Below the pieces are notes generated by a model that searched no databases, was not told the DNA's origin, and worked only from the letters and a program-made list of their open reading frames with translations. A DNA stretch of 64,000 bases, from positions 1 through 64,000 of the forward strand of contig JAULAV010002492.1 of assembly GCA_030789695.1 (NCBI GenBank). Direction: 5' to 3'. A program made the position numbers and the translations under genes. Positions 11,926 to 23,319 of the stretch are shown here, piece by piece. Each line of letters begins with the position of its first letter. Position 1 is the first letter of the stretch. Origin of the DNA: Scilla litardierei. Lineage: Eukaryota > Streptophyta > Magnoliopsida > Asparagales > Asparagaceae.

Positions 11926-14073
11926 ATGGAGAGGGTGTTGAGTATCGGGAACGCGCCTGAAACCGATGGTCCCATCGCGGCCATTGAGGATCCCCCGCTC
12001 CCCGAGTTCGAAGGGGCCCCTAGGAAGGGAAAGAGCCAGCTCTTTGACGATATGATCCAACGAAGGGGTCCTTCAGGGGCTGAGCGATATTGTGTTCCTA
12101 TGGCAGTTCTGGTCGCGGCCTTTGTCGTCACTTATTCCATGGTTGAGAAAATTCGGGCGGAATGCCCCTTTTATCCATATGGGGTTCGAGTTCCATTTCA
12201 TGACGAATGAGTCTGCTTTCCTGGGAGTTTAGAAATGGGCGTGTACACCGAAATGTTTCAGCTGGGGCTCTACTTCCCCTTCATCCCTTTCTCGTTCAAG
12301 TTCTGACCTCTCTCCAGCTATTCCTCTGCAAGCTGACCCCGTATTCGATCCCTTCTTTGGTCGGCATTGTTGTGATCTGTTAATTGCACGGGTTGGTGTC
12401 GACCTTGCCGCTTTTCTACTATTTTCACCGTGTTCGGCTCGTTTCTTCGGGGACGTGGCTTCACATCACCGCTGGGAGGGGCATGGAACTTTTGATGGGC
12501 TTACCCCGCTGGGTTGGTGATTGGAAGAACCACTTCGTTTTCGTCACCTTTCCTAGGGACGCCACAATTCTTACTTGTTGGAGCTGTTCGGGAACCCGTG
12601 ATTTGAGGTTAACTCTTTCTGAGACCGACTCATGCACTGCTAAGTTCCTGATGGCCCTTCCCGAGGTGGAGAGATCGGTCTGGGATTTGTTGGACGATCT
12701 TCTTCTCAAGAGTGTCTGATGGTCCCCATGTTAAGGCAGTCTCTAGATTTCGTTCTCCTCTTTAGCTTACCCTGATTATCCTCTTTTCTATAGGAATGGC
12801 AGGTCAGGAGTTCAAGCACCCCTTCGACGTGTATCAACTCATTCGTCAGGGCTTCCAGAGCTCTCAGGAAAGTTCCTCCGGCTATGCGTCATGTCGCTCG
12901 GAGGAGGAGACGCAGAGGGCATTCGAGCTATTGATCGGGACACTGAGGCCGGCAGATGCTCACCCGACTGTGAATTCGGTCATCGTGAACTTCTCCCCGA
13001 TTGTGGAGGGTTTGATAGACATTCCTGACGACCCTATCTCTTGTGAGGGGGCTTGGCTAGTCTCAAACGGGGCCCATCCAAGTCGGTCAGGGGTCAGGGG
13101 AAGAGGAGAAAGTGTTCCCCTTCGGGTTTCGAAATGCTCGAGGAGAGGATGGAAGGGGGCGATGCTGACCTAGCGGTACGGCATTTGGGAGCCGCCTTTG
13201 AGGGGAGTCCCTGGGTACCGGGGAGGTTTCTCAGATTAGCCATGCCGAACGAACCCAGTCGGGCTGGTTAGAATGCCGTCGGTGTTTAGGCTTGGCCCTA
13301 AGACGCCGTCTGGTGAGTCAGTTTTTGCCGATTGTGGCGTAGCCGTCCGCTTGGCGCTGAACTCTGCTCTTCCGAGGGATCGCTCCCTCTTGGAGAAAGT
13401 TGGTCCCGAGAACCTGGCGGACTGCATGGTATGGCAGATCCAACCGGTTGTTTTCCTTCTTCCTTTTTCGCTCCCTATTTAACTACGAACGATCCTAACT
13501 TCTTCGTCCCACAGGCATCCTCGACGGCCATCGAGATGCGGTGGCGTTTAGCGTAGTTGGCAGAGGTCGAGGCAGCCCTCGGACAAGAACGTCTGAGGGC
13601 AGAGGTGACCGAGAAAGTAGCTGGAGAGACTCATGGGAAGTTGCAATCAGCGCTCCTCAAGGTTGCAGAGCTGTTGTCGGAGGTCAGGAGATTAAAGGGG
13701 CATTGTCGGTCGCCGATGCCTCTCGGTTGGCGACTGAGGAGACCACCCAGGTCTTGTCCTCTTTGAAGGAGGAGGTGAGGAGGCATTGTCTCTTTGCTGG
13801 GAGAAGCATAGGAAAGAGAGAGATGAGCTTTGGTCTGAGATTACTTCCCTGAGGCTAACGGACCCTGAGCGGCTCGCCGCTGAGGTCGTGAGGGGCTACG
13901 AGGAGATTTTGGCTCCACGGATCGTGAATTACATCCTAGAGGGATTCCAGATATACGCGGAACGGATCCGACAAATGCTCCCTTGCTCGTCGGTAAATCT
14001 CGAGGAGCCCACAGGGACCGAGGGCACGGGAGAGACCGAACAGGTTGGAGAAACCTCGGTCGCTGCCATGTAG
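11926..14073 (+). pseudogene. Antisense extra ORF of the Tat element (PF04195-like domain plus coiled coil), decayed
   Basis: Seen: ATG at 11926 (MERVLSIGNAPETDGP...). The domain core reads YPYGVRVPFHDE, stop (TGA where Arg is expected), VCFPGSLEMGVYTEMFQLGL, then after a frameshift ...GLPRWVGDWKNHFVFV (about 12490-12545). A possible intron ends at CTATAG (12794) before MAGQEFKHPF. The last part (13541-14073) is charged and heptad-like (AEVEAALGQERLRAEVTEKV...), ending ...GETEQVGETSVAAM. Several stops and frameshifts interrupt it. Context: the LTR at 10743-11532 is on the opposite strand, so this is the second case here of an extra ORF antisense to its element next to the 3' LTR. Role unknown; the family is found only in plant retroelements. 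Confidence 0.75.
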
Positions 14074-14359
14074 GCAACGTAGACGGTCTTTTGCTTTTGT
14101 CTGTAAAAAAACTTCCGATACTGCTCTAAATACAGAATTAATTTCTTATGGAATGTATATGTTTATCGTCCCCTCTTTTTTTTCTACGTTGCACATTGTC
14201 CTTGGTTTGGTTGTCCCCCTTTTTGTGGTTCGGGCCAAAGTTGATTGGCTGCTGAATCGAGCCGAGGGAACCGCTTCTCGGGAGGGTTCTGGCTAGTTAG
14301 GGACCCAGAGTGCGATCGGTCTATTGGGGGGTGGCCTCCATCCTTACAGCCGATCTAAT

Positions 14360-15043
14360 GGTTGACCTGCTGGAGGAGTTACCCCCAGCCTTATAGAGTA
14401 CCGAGAGTTTGACTGGCTTGCTGGGCTGAGTTACCCTCAGCCTTATGGCTAATCCAATGATCAGCCTGTCGGGGGAGTTGCCCCAGCCTTATGGCAGACT
14501 GAGAGTTTGACTGGCTTGCTGGGGGAGTTACCCCCAGCCTTACGGCCAATCCGATGATCAGACTACTAGGGGAGTTGCCCACAGCCTTATGGCGGACCGA
14601 GTGGTCGGCCTGCTGGGGGAGTTGCCCCAGCCTTATAACAGACAGAGAGTTTGGCTGGCCTACCGGGGGAGTTGCCCTAAAACTTACGGTCAATTCAATG
14701 GTTGGCTTGTTGGGAGAGTTGCCCCCAGCCTTATGGCGGACCAGCCTGCTGAGGGAGTTGCTCCCAGCCTTATGGTAGACTGAGTGGTCGGCTTGCTGGG
14801 GGAGTTTCCTATAGCCTTACGGTGGCCGAGAGTTTGATCAGCCTGCTGGGGGAGTTTACCCCAGCCTTATGGCAAACCGAGTGGTCGACCTACTGGGGGA
14901 GTTGCCCATACCTTACGGTCAATCCGATGGTCGGCCTGCTGGGGGAGTTTCTCCCAACCGTATGGAGGACCGAATGGTCGGCCTGCTGGGAGAGTTGCCC
15001 TAAACCTTATGACGGACCGAGTGATCGACCTGCTGGGGGAGTT
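14360..15043 (+). repeat. Tandem repeat, about 15 copies of a ~47-bp unit, in the Tat 3' region
   Basis: The phrase GGGGGAGTTGCCCCCAGCC recurs at about 14375, 14425, 14471, 14522, 14571, 14617, 14667, 14712, 14753, 14800, 14849, 14896, 14942, 14990 and 15036, a mean step of 47 bp. Copies differ by 10-25%. The array lies between the antisense ORF and where pol should be; such 3' UTR tandem arrays are known for Tat-lineage elements. It is cut by the SIRE-like insertion and 16 bp of the next unit resume at 27472. Confidence 0.9.
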
Positions 15044-15437
15044 TGTTGAGTATTGTACTTCTCCCTACTTGGTGTTAATGATGAGCAAACATAAATACTT
15101 GTAACTAATCCCCTATTTTGCAGTTAATCCATTGACTAAGCTTACTATGAAGATCAACTAGCAATGGATGACTCACAAACATGATTGAAGGCAAATGATA
15201 TGAATTGGATGATGTAGATTGATGATTGAAGCTCCGTAAAGACTTCAAGCTCATACGATGGAAAGAAGAGATTATTCGTCAATGTAATTTTTCTTTTATC
15301 TCTTCTAGTATGTAGCTTAGAAGTAGAACTATGATGGAGCACTCTCACACATCTACTTTCGGTCATAGGACATCTCTAGACCTTTGTCCTTTGATCTCAA
15401 TTCAATTATCTTTTGTTTGTGCTAGGATTGTTCATAA

Positions 15438-16090
15438 CAGCCGACTGCTTAACAATTTACAGTCGCCTGTCTCAAAAACAGTCGACTGTGTTTTGTTCTA
15501 CAGTCTCCTGTTATGCACAGACTATTACAATGCAGTTTTTGGGTCCTCTCTGATTATCTCGCACAGGCTACTGTTGAACGTTTATCAGGTGCCTGTCTTA
15601 GCGACAGTCGACTGTGAATGGTTCATCAGTCGCATGTCTCTCCTTGCCAAAACTCTGTTTGATCCGATTTCTACGGCCAGTCGACTTATGCTGAATATAC
15701 AGTTGACTGTCTATTAGATCAATCGACTGTCTATGCTGCAACAGTCGTCTGTCTGTAAGTCTATTCTTTGACTCTGCTCTCTGGAAATTTCTCCTGTCTG
15801 TGACAATCGTCTGTTTAAGGATATACAGTCTCCTGTTCTGATTGACAGTCGACTGTGTTCCTTGCATCAGTCGTCTGTCCTGTATCTTGTGAGATTTCCA
15901 GTATTTTATCTAACTTACTTTTCTCTCGGCCAGTCGCCTGTCGAAGAATGTACATTCGCCTGTTGGTTTTACAGACGACTGTCTTGGCTTCATCAGTCGA
16001 CTGTCCACGTGGTAAGTTACCGTTATGAATTCTCACCTACCCTTGCTGACTGTGCAACAGTCGACTGTGGTTTGTTCAACAGTCGACTGT
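15438..16090. promoter_or_regulatory. Cluster of CAGTCGACTG palindromes in U3
   Basis: Perfect or one-base variants of the 10-bp palindrome occur at least 20 times. Measured centre-to-centre steps include 22, 19 and 22 bp (15442, 15464, 15483, 15505) and 22 bp for the last pair (16062, 16084). The cluster stops 86 bp before the TATA box. Binding factor unknown. Confidence 0.85.
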
Positions 16091-16176
16091 CGCGAGTACA
16101 GATTATATCCGTTGAGATTTTTCTCACGGATTTCGATTGGGTTTTTGCCTAAACTGTTTTGTGGATTTGAGAAAGC

Positions 16177-16185
16177 TATAAATAG
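16177..16185 (+). promoter_or_regulatory. TATA box of the SIRE-like LTR
   Basis: TATAAATAG, the strongest TATA match in the LTR, directly downstream of the palindrome cluster. Confidence 0.7.
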
Positions 16186-16862
16186 AGATTCTACTGTTCC
16201 ATTGGAAGGTTACTCATTCATTGCAAAATCCTTCAAGATTTCTTTTCCAAAGATCAAAGCTTTCAAATCCAAAGCCCTAAGTATTTCCAAATCTTGTTCT
16301 CTTGCTCTCCAACCTAGAACCAAAGATTGATCTTCTAGGCATTTGGTGCAGTCAAGAGAAAGGGCTTTTCTCCTCTCTTCCAAGAGAGTTCTTCAACACA
16401 CATCACACTTCTCCTTCAAGTTCTACTTCAAGGCATAGGTGATTGTAAGTGTTGCTTTCCGATTTCATAACTTATTTATTTGAATTGTGCTCTCGGTTAT
16501 GAGAGTGGTTTTTGCTTGCTCCCTGGTTGTGGGAGTCAAGGACATCGATTGTATTCGATTGCACTTGTAGGGTTGCTACAAGTTGGTTTTAAGGAAACCT
16601 CAAGTTAGGGTTCTAACTTGAGTATCCGGTGGTATCCGGGTGGTAGGGACGTAGGATTACCGGGAACAAGTCGGGAGTTGACTTGGGTAATCCGAACTCT
16701 TGAAACATTTCTGCGTTTGCGTGTGTTTCTCTTTGGGTTGTTTTTCTATTCCGCACTATTTGTTGGATTGCATTTTATTTGGTGTAAATTCCTTTTAAAT
16801 TTGCATAAACACTATTCAACCCCCCCTTCTAGTGTTTTCCCCATAGACAGGGTCCTTACAAT

Positions 16863-16874
16863 TGGTACCAGAGC
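16863..16874 (+). other. Primer binding site (initiator tRNA-Met type)
   Basis: TGGTACCAGAGC lies 2 bp after the LTR. The copia standard is TGGTATCAGAGC, so one base differs. Confidence 0.85.
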
Positions 16875-16888
16875 GCAAGGTTTTATTT

Positions 16889-18457
16889 ATGGCATCCAAC
16901 AACAACAACGTTCCTCCGTCGCCTACGTACAACAATCACGACCGTGATGGAGCGTCCACTCTTTTCGAAGGTCAATCTACGGTACGTCCTCCACGTTTCA
17001 ATGGTACTAACTTTGGTTATTGAAAGTGTAGGATGGAGACATTCCTTAAGAGTGCTTATCTTTGGAGAACTCTTCACAAGGAGTACGTCGAACCCTCCGA
17101 AGATGATTTCGAAAAATGGACGACTTCCGAGAAGTCCGCCGAAGTCAACAACGCTAAAGCAATGAACGCTCTTCATTGTGCGTTGGACCCGAATGAGTTC
17201 AACAAGATATGCACATGTAAGAGTGCATATCAAATTTGGAACCATCTCATCGTTACCCATAAGGGAACGAATAAGGTAAAGCTTTCAAAGTTATATGTTG
17301 CCGTGCAAAACTTCGACTTGTTTCACATGCAGGAAAATGAGAGCATTGCGTCGATGTATGGACGCTTTACCGACATCACAAACGAATTGGAAGCCCTTGG
17401 CCAAATCTACACCGAACCTGAAAAGGTAAGGAAGATTATCATGGGGATGACCTCCAAATGGGAAAGACGAGCAATCGCCATTGAGGATGTCAATGACTTG
17501 AAAAACTACACCATGGTGAATCTCATCGGAACTCTTATGTCTTATGAAGTAAGACGGGATAACCGATTGAAGATTCGAGCCATGATGAATCCCTCAGAGG
17601 CCAAGAAGAAAGCTTTGGCATTCAACACCAATTCGTCATCCTCCGAAAGTGATGAATCCGAGAACGAGATGGATTTGGGTGAAATGGCCCAAATGGCGAA
17701 GAAGTTCCAACGCTTCTTCCGCAAAGGTAAATTTCCCTCCAACAAACGTTTTGAGTCTACTAATGCTACTTCCTCTCTTTGTTATAAGTGCAATAAGCCA
17801 GGGCACATCAAGAGGGATTGCCCAATGCTAAACAACAAAGAAAAGTGGAAGGCACCAAAGTACCACAAGTCCAACAAGAACAAGAAAGACAAGAAGAAAG
17901 GACTCGTCGGTACCTTTAATGACTCAAGTGATGACTCATCAAGCGATTCCGATGATGAGAAGGGTGAGAGCGCCCACATGTGTTTCATGGCACTTGAAGA
18001 CCCACTCTCGGATGAGAGTGATTCCGATACGGATAACACCGAGGTAACAATGGATGAACTTCGTATAGCTAATGAAGAACTATTTGCTAAATACCAATCT
18101 TTAATGCTTAAATACACTAGCGTAAAGAAATCAAAAGTTAGCAAGTCATCCATTCCATGCATTATCAACAATGACACCATTGTTGATACTTTAACCCTTG
18201 AGAAAGCAAACGTAGCTTCTCAAAAGTCACAATGAAAGATGAGGTGAATTCCCTCAAGTGTCAACTAGATCAAACACATCCCATGGATAATAGTGATCTA
18301 GTTACACGTCACACACAATTGGGCTTAGAGAATGATTCTCTTAAAACCCAAGTGCACGAGCTCAAAGCACGGGTGTCCACCTTGGATACCAACATTTATT
18401 CTTTAAAGGAGAAATATGAGCTCATGTCCTCCCGTATTGTGAGATTCAATAAGGGAT
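16889..18457 (+). pseudogene. Gag of the SIRE-like element, broken
   Basis: ATG at 16889 (MASNNNNVPPSP...), in-frame TGA at 17021-17023 where Trp is expected (FNGTNFGY-stop-K). The long open part 17033-18235 holds the UBN2-type capsid region, an acidic Ser/Asp stretch, and a CCHC zinc knuckle (CYKCNKPGHIKRDC, about 17780-17821) for RNA binding. A frameshift near 18230 moves into a coiled-coil-like segment (VNSLKCQLDQTH... ALKARVSTL-like heptads) that ends with TAA at 18457. The long extension after the knuckle is typical of SIRE-lineage Gag. The product would not be made whole. Confidence 0.9.
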
Positions 18458-18465
18458 AAGGACAA

Positions 18466-19690
18466 TTGGATGATTTGCTTGCAAATCAATTTCCGGCCAC
18501 ACATCGTGTTGGCCTTGGATTTGTAAAAGCGAATGCATCTAATGATCACACCTCCTATAGTGGTGTCACTATAGATTTTGTGAGGCCTTCCTCCGGTGCA
18601 TCCACAAGTGGTCTCAAAGACACTATAGGTAGAAATCCTACCAAGAATGTCACCACATCACCTTTTCTTCCTTTTGGCAAGAAACCCACTAAGGGTGGAA
18701 ACCAAAAGCAAGGCCATGCTTATATGTACACTAATACTCATCCACGTAAGAAACATCCTATTTCACAAGTGGATAATCATGACACATTTTATGCTCCGCA
18801 CCCACGGACACGTACACAACCACACATGAGAAGTACTCATGTACGTGCTCCCACACACCCATATGCTCATACACATCATTCTTTCAAGTATGCTCATCCT
18901 CCACATGTCATGCATGATCAATATGCTTCATATAATATGCATGTTCCCAAGAATACATATCATTCAAGAATGTACAATGCATATCCTCCACCACATCTTT
19001 ATGCTAGAAATCATGTTCCTAAGAAGCGTGCACCACATAGAAATCCAACTCATATGCATGCAACTAGGAATAGGACTCCCAAAATATACACTATTTGGGG
19101 TCCTAAGAACACTAGTCTAAATGTTAGGAATGCTTATGTTGATTCCTACTTTCATGATGTAATTAGAAATAGTAACTATGTTGGGAAGCGGAAGTCCACT
19201 TGGACTTGGCTTCCAAAGGGCTAATCCCCTTGGACCCTACAAACATTGGGTACCATAAGCTTATGGTATATTATATAGGTACCCAAGAGAAAGAAGAAGA
19301 GCAATAAAAGTCTTATTAGCTCTAAAGGGAAAGGATGGATTCTTGATAGCGGTTGCTCCAAACACATGACGGGAGATCCCTCATTGCTCTCCGAAGTGAT
19401 TAGCATCAAAGATGGTGCAACGGTCACTTTTGGAGGTAATCAAAAGGGAACCATCATTGGAGTAGGTATCGTTGGTAATCTTTCCAAACCCCTAATTACT
19501 AATGTTTATCTTGTTAGTGGTTTATGTCACAACCTCATTTCCATAAGTCAACTTTGTGACAAAGGTTACAAGGTTAACTTCGGAGAAGGATTGTGTACTA
19601 TTGTTGATTGTGATTCAAATGTTTTATTTTCCGGTATTATGCGTAAAAATATTTATTATTTAAGCTTGCCTAAAACCGTAGAACATTGAT
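18466..19690 (+). pseudogene. Gag C-terminal extension and aspartic protease of the SIRE-like element, broken
   Basis: 18466-19224 continues with DDLLANQFPATHRVGLGFV, then a His-rich region (many HPH, THPYAHTHH-like runs) ending WTWLPKG before a stop. After a frameshift the protease reads KGWILDSGCSKHMTGD (catalytic DSG at about 19344) and continues to LISISQLCDKGY, the usual end of a copia protease. Another stop (TGA) at about 19687. The His-rich stretch, with its repeated His-Pro and Tyr, is odd and could bind metal, but I see no named motif. Confidence 0.85.
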
Positions 19691-20690
19691 TAGTTGCTAA
19701 CTCAAGTGAACAACTATTATGGCATCGCCGTTTTGGTCATGTTCACTTCAAGCACTTATATAAGTTAGCTAAGCATGATCTAGTCAAAGGTTTTCCTAAG
19801 ATTGTTTTTAATAAGAAAAACTTTTGTGATTCTTGTCAAAGAGGTAAACTAAGTAAATCTTCATTTAAGCTTAAAGAAGGGATTACTTCTAAGAGGCCTC
19901 TAGAACTTCTTCATCTAGATTTATTTGGGCCAACTAGAACCGCTTCTTTAGGTAATGATCATTATGGACTAGTTGTCGTTGATGACTTTTCTAGATTTAC
20001 TTGAGTTTCATTCTTAACTAATAAGAATGAAGCTCATGAAGAGTTTACCAAATTTGCAAAGAAGATTCAGAATCTTTTAGGATCCACCATTATCACTATT
20101 CGTAGTGATCATGGAGGAGAATTTGAGAATGAGTCTTTTACTAAGTTTTGTGATGACTCCGGGATAACTCATAACTTTTCCTTTCCTCGTGCACCACCAC
20201 AAAATGGTGTTGTAGAAAGAAAGAATAGGACTCTTATTGAGTGTGCTCGCACTATGCTCCATGATAGTCATTTAGGACTACAATTTTGGGCAGAAGCGGT
20301 GCACACGGCATGTTATGTGCTCAATAGGATCCTAGTGAGACCCCGAACAAACAAAACTTGTTTTGAGTTGTTTTATGATAAAAAGCCTCAAGTGAAATAT
20401 TTTCGTGTCTTTGGTTCAAAATGCTTTATAAAGAACACCTTTGGTAATTTAGACAAATTTGAGCCAAGATCCGATGAAGGAATTTTTGTTGGATATTCCA
20501 CACGTAGCAAAGCCTACCGGATATACAATAAAACTTCTTCAACGATTGAGGAATCACTTCACGTATCTTTTTATGAAGATTTTGACTTTCCTCATGTTGA
20601 TGATGATAATGTAGAGATTCTTTGTGACTCTCTTAATAATGTTAAGATTAATGATAACATTGTTGAGACTAACACTTCAACGAAGTTGTT
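19691..20690 (+). pseudogene. Integrase of the SIRE-like element, broken
   Basis: Zinc-binding part: LLWHRRFGHVHF ... CDSCQRGK (about 19716-19850). Core: HLDLFGPT, then VVVDDFSRFT followed by a TGA for Trp (about 20002), IRSDHGGEFEN, and the Glu within PQNGVVERKNRT. So all three D,D,E catalytic positions are recognisable, but the frame is closed by the stop. C-terminal part (20254-20690) includes KCFIKNTFGNLDKFEPRSDEGIFVGYS-type sequence typical of copia integrase. A frameshift near 20690 leads to the RT frame. Confidence 0.9.
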
Positions 20691-20777
20691 GAAGTTGTTC
20701 CTAGTGATCCAGGTTTACCCAAAGCTTATCCAACCGTTCGCAACCATCCCCATAACCAAATTATTAGAGATATTGGT

Positions 20778-22373
20778 GTGGGTGTTCGAACGATATCAAG
20801 AATTAAAGAATTCTCCCATTGCGCATTCGTCTCTACCATTGCGCCAAAGAACATTCAAGAAGCTTGTGAGGATAGCTCTTGGATAATGGCAATGGAAGAA
20901 GAACTAATGCAATTTGAGAGAAACGAAGTTTGGGAACTTGTACCTCTTCCAAGTGGTCACCAAGCTATTGGGAACAGCTGGATCTTCAAGAACAAGACGG
21001 ATGAAAACGAGGTAATCACACGGAACAAAGCAAGGTTAGTAGCTCAAGGCTACCTGCAAGAGGAATGTATTGATTTCAAAGAATCCTTTGCCCCCGTAGC
21101 TAGATTAGAAGCTATTAGGTTGCTTTTATCTTTTGCATCCCATAAGAATTTTAAATTATTTCAAATGGATGTTAAAAGTGCATTTTTAAATGGATTTGTA
21201 AATGAAGAAGTCTATGTTTCTCAACCTCCCGGTTTTATTCATGAGAAATTTCCCAACCATGTTTTCAAACTTAAGAAAGCGTTGTATGGATTGAGACAAG
21301 CTCCTAGAGCTTGGTATGATCGTATTAAGACCTTTCTTTTGAATTTAGGTTTTAAAATGGGAGAAGTTGATTCTACACTCTTCATTAAAGATTATGAAAA
21401 TGACATTCTTTTGATTCAAGTTTATGTAGACGATATTATTTTCGGTTCAACTAACTTTAATCTTTGTCAAGAATTTTCCAAGTCTATGAAGGATGAGTTT
21501 GAGATGAGCCACATGGGAGAGCTCACCTACTTCCTTGGATTGCAAATTCGACAAATGGAGAATGGCACTTTCATACATCAGACAAAGTACACAGGGGAGC
21601 TAATTAAGCGATTCGGGATGGAATCGTCTTCAAGCAAAAGGACTCCCATGAGTACTACTACTCATCTACACAAGGATGAAAGCGGAAAAGATGTAGACGT
21701 TCGTTTATATCGAGGTATGATCGGTAGCTTACTTTACTTAACCGCTAGTAGGCCCGATATCATGTTTTCCGTATGTATATGTGCTAGATATCAAGCAAGA
21801 CCTAAGGAGTCACACTTGATTGTGGTTAAACGAATATTTCGTTATCTCAATCAATCCCTAGATTATGGGTTACTTTACCCTAAGTCTAGCACGTATGAGT
21901 TAATCTCATATAGTGATGCCGACTTTGCCGGATGCAAGTCCGACAGGAAAAGTACTAGTGGCACATGCCATTTCTTAGGAAATTCCTTAGTTTTTTGGTT
22001 CTCTAAGAAACAGAATTCGGTGTCATTGTCCACGACTGAAGCGGAATATATTGCCGCGGGTCTTGCATGTGCACAAGTTCTTTGGATGAGACACACTCTT
22101 AGTGGCTATGGTGTCAATTGTGATACTTGCCCTATCATGGTTGATAATCAAAGTGCTATTTGTCTTTCCAAGAATCCGGTACACCACTCCCGTACCAAAC
22201 ACATAGACGTGAGACACCATTTTATAAATGATCATGTAGCTAAGAAGGACATCATCTTAGAGTACATTGAAACCCAAAAACAAATTGCCGATATTTTCAC
22301 TAAACCTCTTAAAGAAGATTCATTTGTGAGGTTGCGTGGAGAATTGGGAATTATGGGTGAATCTGAAATCTAG
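20778..22373 (+). pseudogene. Reverse transcriptase-RNase H of the SIRE-like element (open segment of a dead pol)
   Basis: A 531-codon open stretch. RT starts around [21 protein letters not shown]; the finger/palm motifs [15 protein letters not shown] and [14 protein letters not shown] are present and the active site YVDD lies at about 21423. RNase H follows with [24 protein letters not shown] and [20 protein letters not shown], ending with ADIFTKPL and the stop at 22373. All key residues appear intact here, so this part decayed least. It polymerises cDNA in the virus-like particle in live relatives; this copy lacks a complete upstream frame. Confidence 0.92.
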
Positions 22374-22644
22374 ATGCTCAATTTTCATGCTATAACTCCT
22401 TATTGAGCTCATATTCTTAATTGTCCTTCTTCATGTGCTTTATTGTTTTATGAGATTAAGAAAGGCAATTGTGACTTATTTGATTTCATGAGTTTTCGAA
22501 CTTGATTGGAGTAATTTGTGTTTCAATGGATTTATTGTGTTCACAATGATTTTACGATATATTTATGATTAGAGTATAGGTCCTAGGGTGAGTGTTCTTA
22601 TTCTCTGGAATTCTATCTCACTGTGCATTTTTGGACCAGGACAG

Positions 22645-22971
22645 ACGACTGTTTCTCTTTTGACAGTCGACTGCCCTACTCTATATCCTCTATATGAAAA
22701 TTGATATCTTTCTCACAGCCGACTGATGACTATTTTACAGTCGACTGTTAGTTTAACAGGCGACTGCAATTTAGTTATCAGGCGACTGTACTCTCTATCG
22801 AATTTTTACAGTGTTCTCTGTTATTCTTGTGATCTGTATTAATTCTCGGCCAGCCGACTGTTGTGTATATGGCAGTCGACTGTCCAGTGGACAGGCGACT
22901 GCATTATACTTGCCAGTCGACTGCCCATCTTTCTGAGCTTTAATTTTTATCACTTCATACAGTCGACTGTC
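22645..22971. promoter_or_regulatory. Internal palindrome cluster before ORF3
   Basis: CAGTCGACTG and variants (CAGCCGACTG, CAGGCGACTG, CAGACGACTG) recur about 11 times. Centres at about 22855, 22877, 22896 and 22918 step by 22, 19 and 22 bp. The same motif fills the LTR U3. A TATA-like TATTTTATATT follows at 23046-23056, about 80 bp after the last motif. Probably a second promoter inside the element (inference). Confidence 0.7.
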
Positions 22972-23319
22972 TCCTGCTGTGTCGGTTCATGTGATTTGAT
23001 CCAAGCCGTCGATTCCTTGATCCAACGGCTCAGATTGATTTCCCCTATTTTATATTCAGTCGACGAGATCACTCCCCACGTCGATTTTCTCTCTCCTCCA
23101 CTTCGACCGCTCAACTTCCCGCTCGTTTTTCTCTACAAAACCGATCGATTTCGTTTCTTCAACCGTCGATCTCCTCCTATTCGTCGTTATCGATCGTGTT
23201 CTACCGTCGTCTTTGATCTTCCACTCCGCGATCGTCTGTATTCCCTCAGTTGGTTTGCTTTCTCTCTCTTGATCTTCGTTGTTTCCTTTTGTTGCTTTAG
23301 TTCTTCTTCTCTTGTTTCC

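Larger units (their letters stand above)
15044..16860 (+). repeat. 5' LTR of the SIRE-like element
   Basis: Runs from TGTTGAGTAT to GGGTCCTTACA. It carries the palindrome cluster at 15438-16090 and a TATA box at 16177. The first base pair of the 3' copy's ending is changed (CA to TA) but here the TG...CA ends are intact. Confidence 0.95.

Noticed and set aside
22861..23319. Upstream extension of the SIRE-like ORF3
   Set aside because: It starts inside the palindrome cluster and before the TATA-like box; the ATG at 23320 begins the basic segment expected at the N-terminus.
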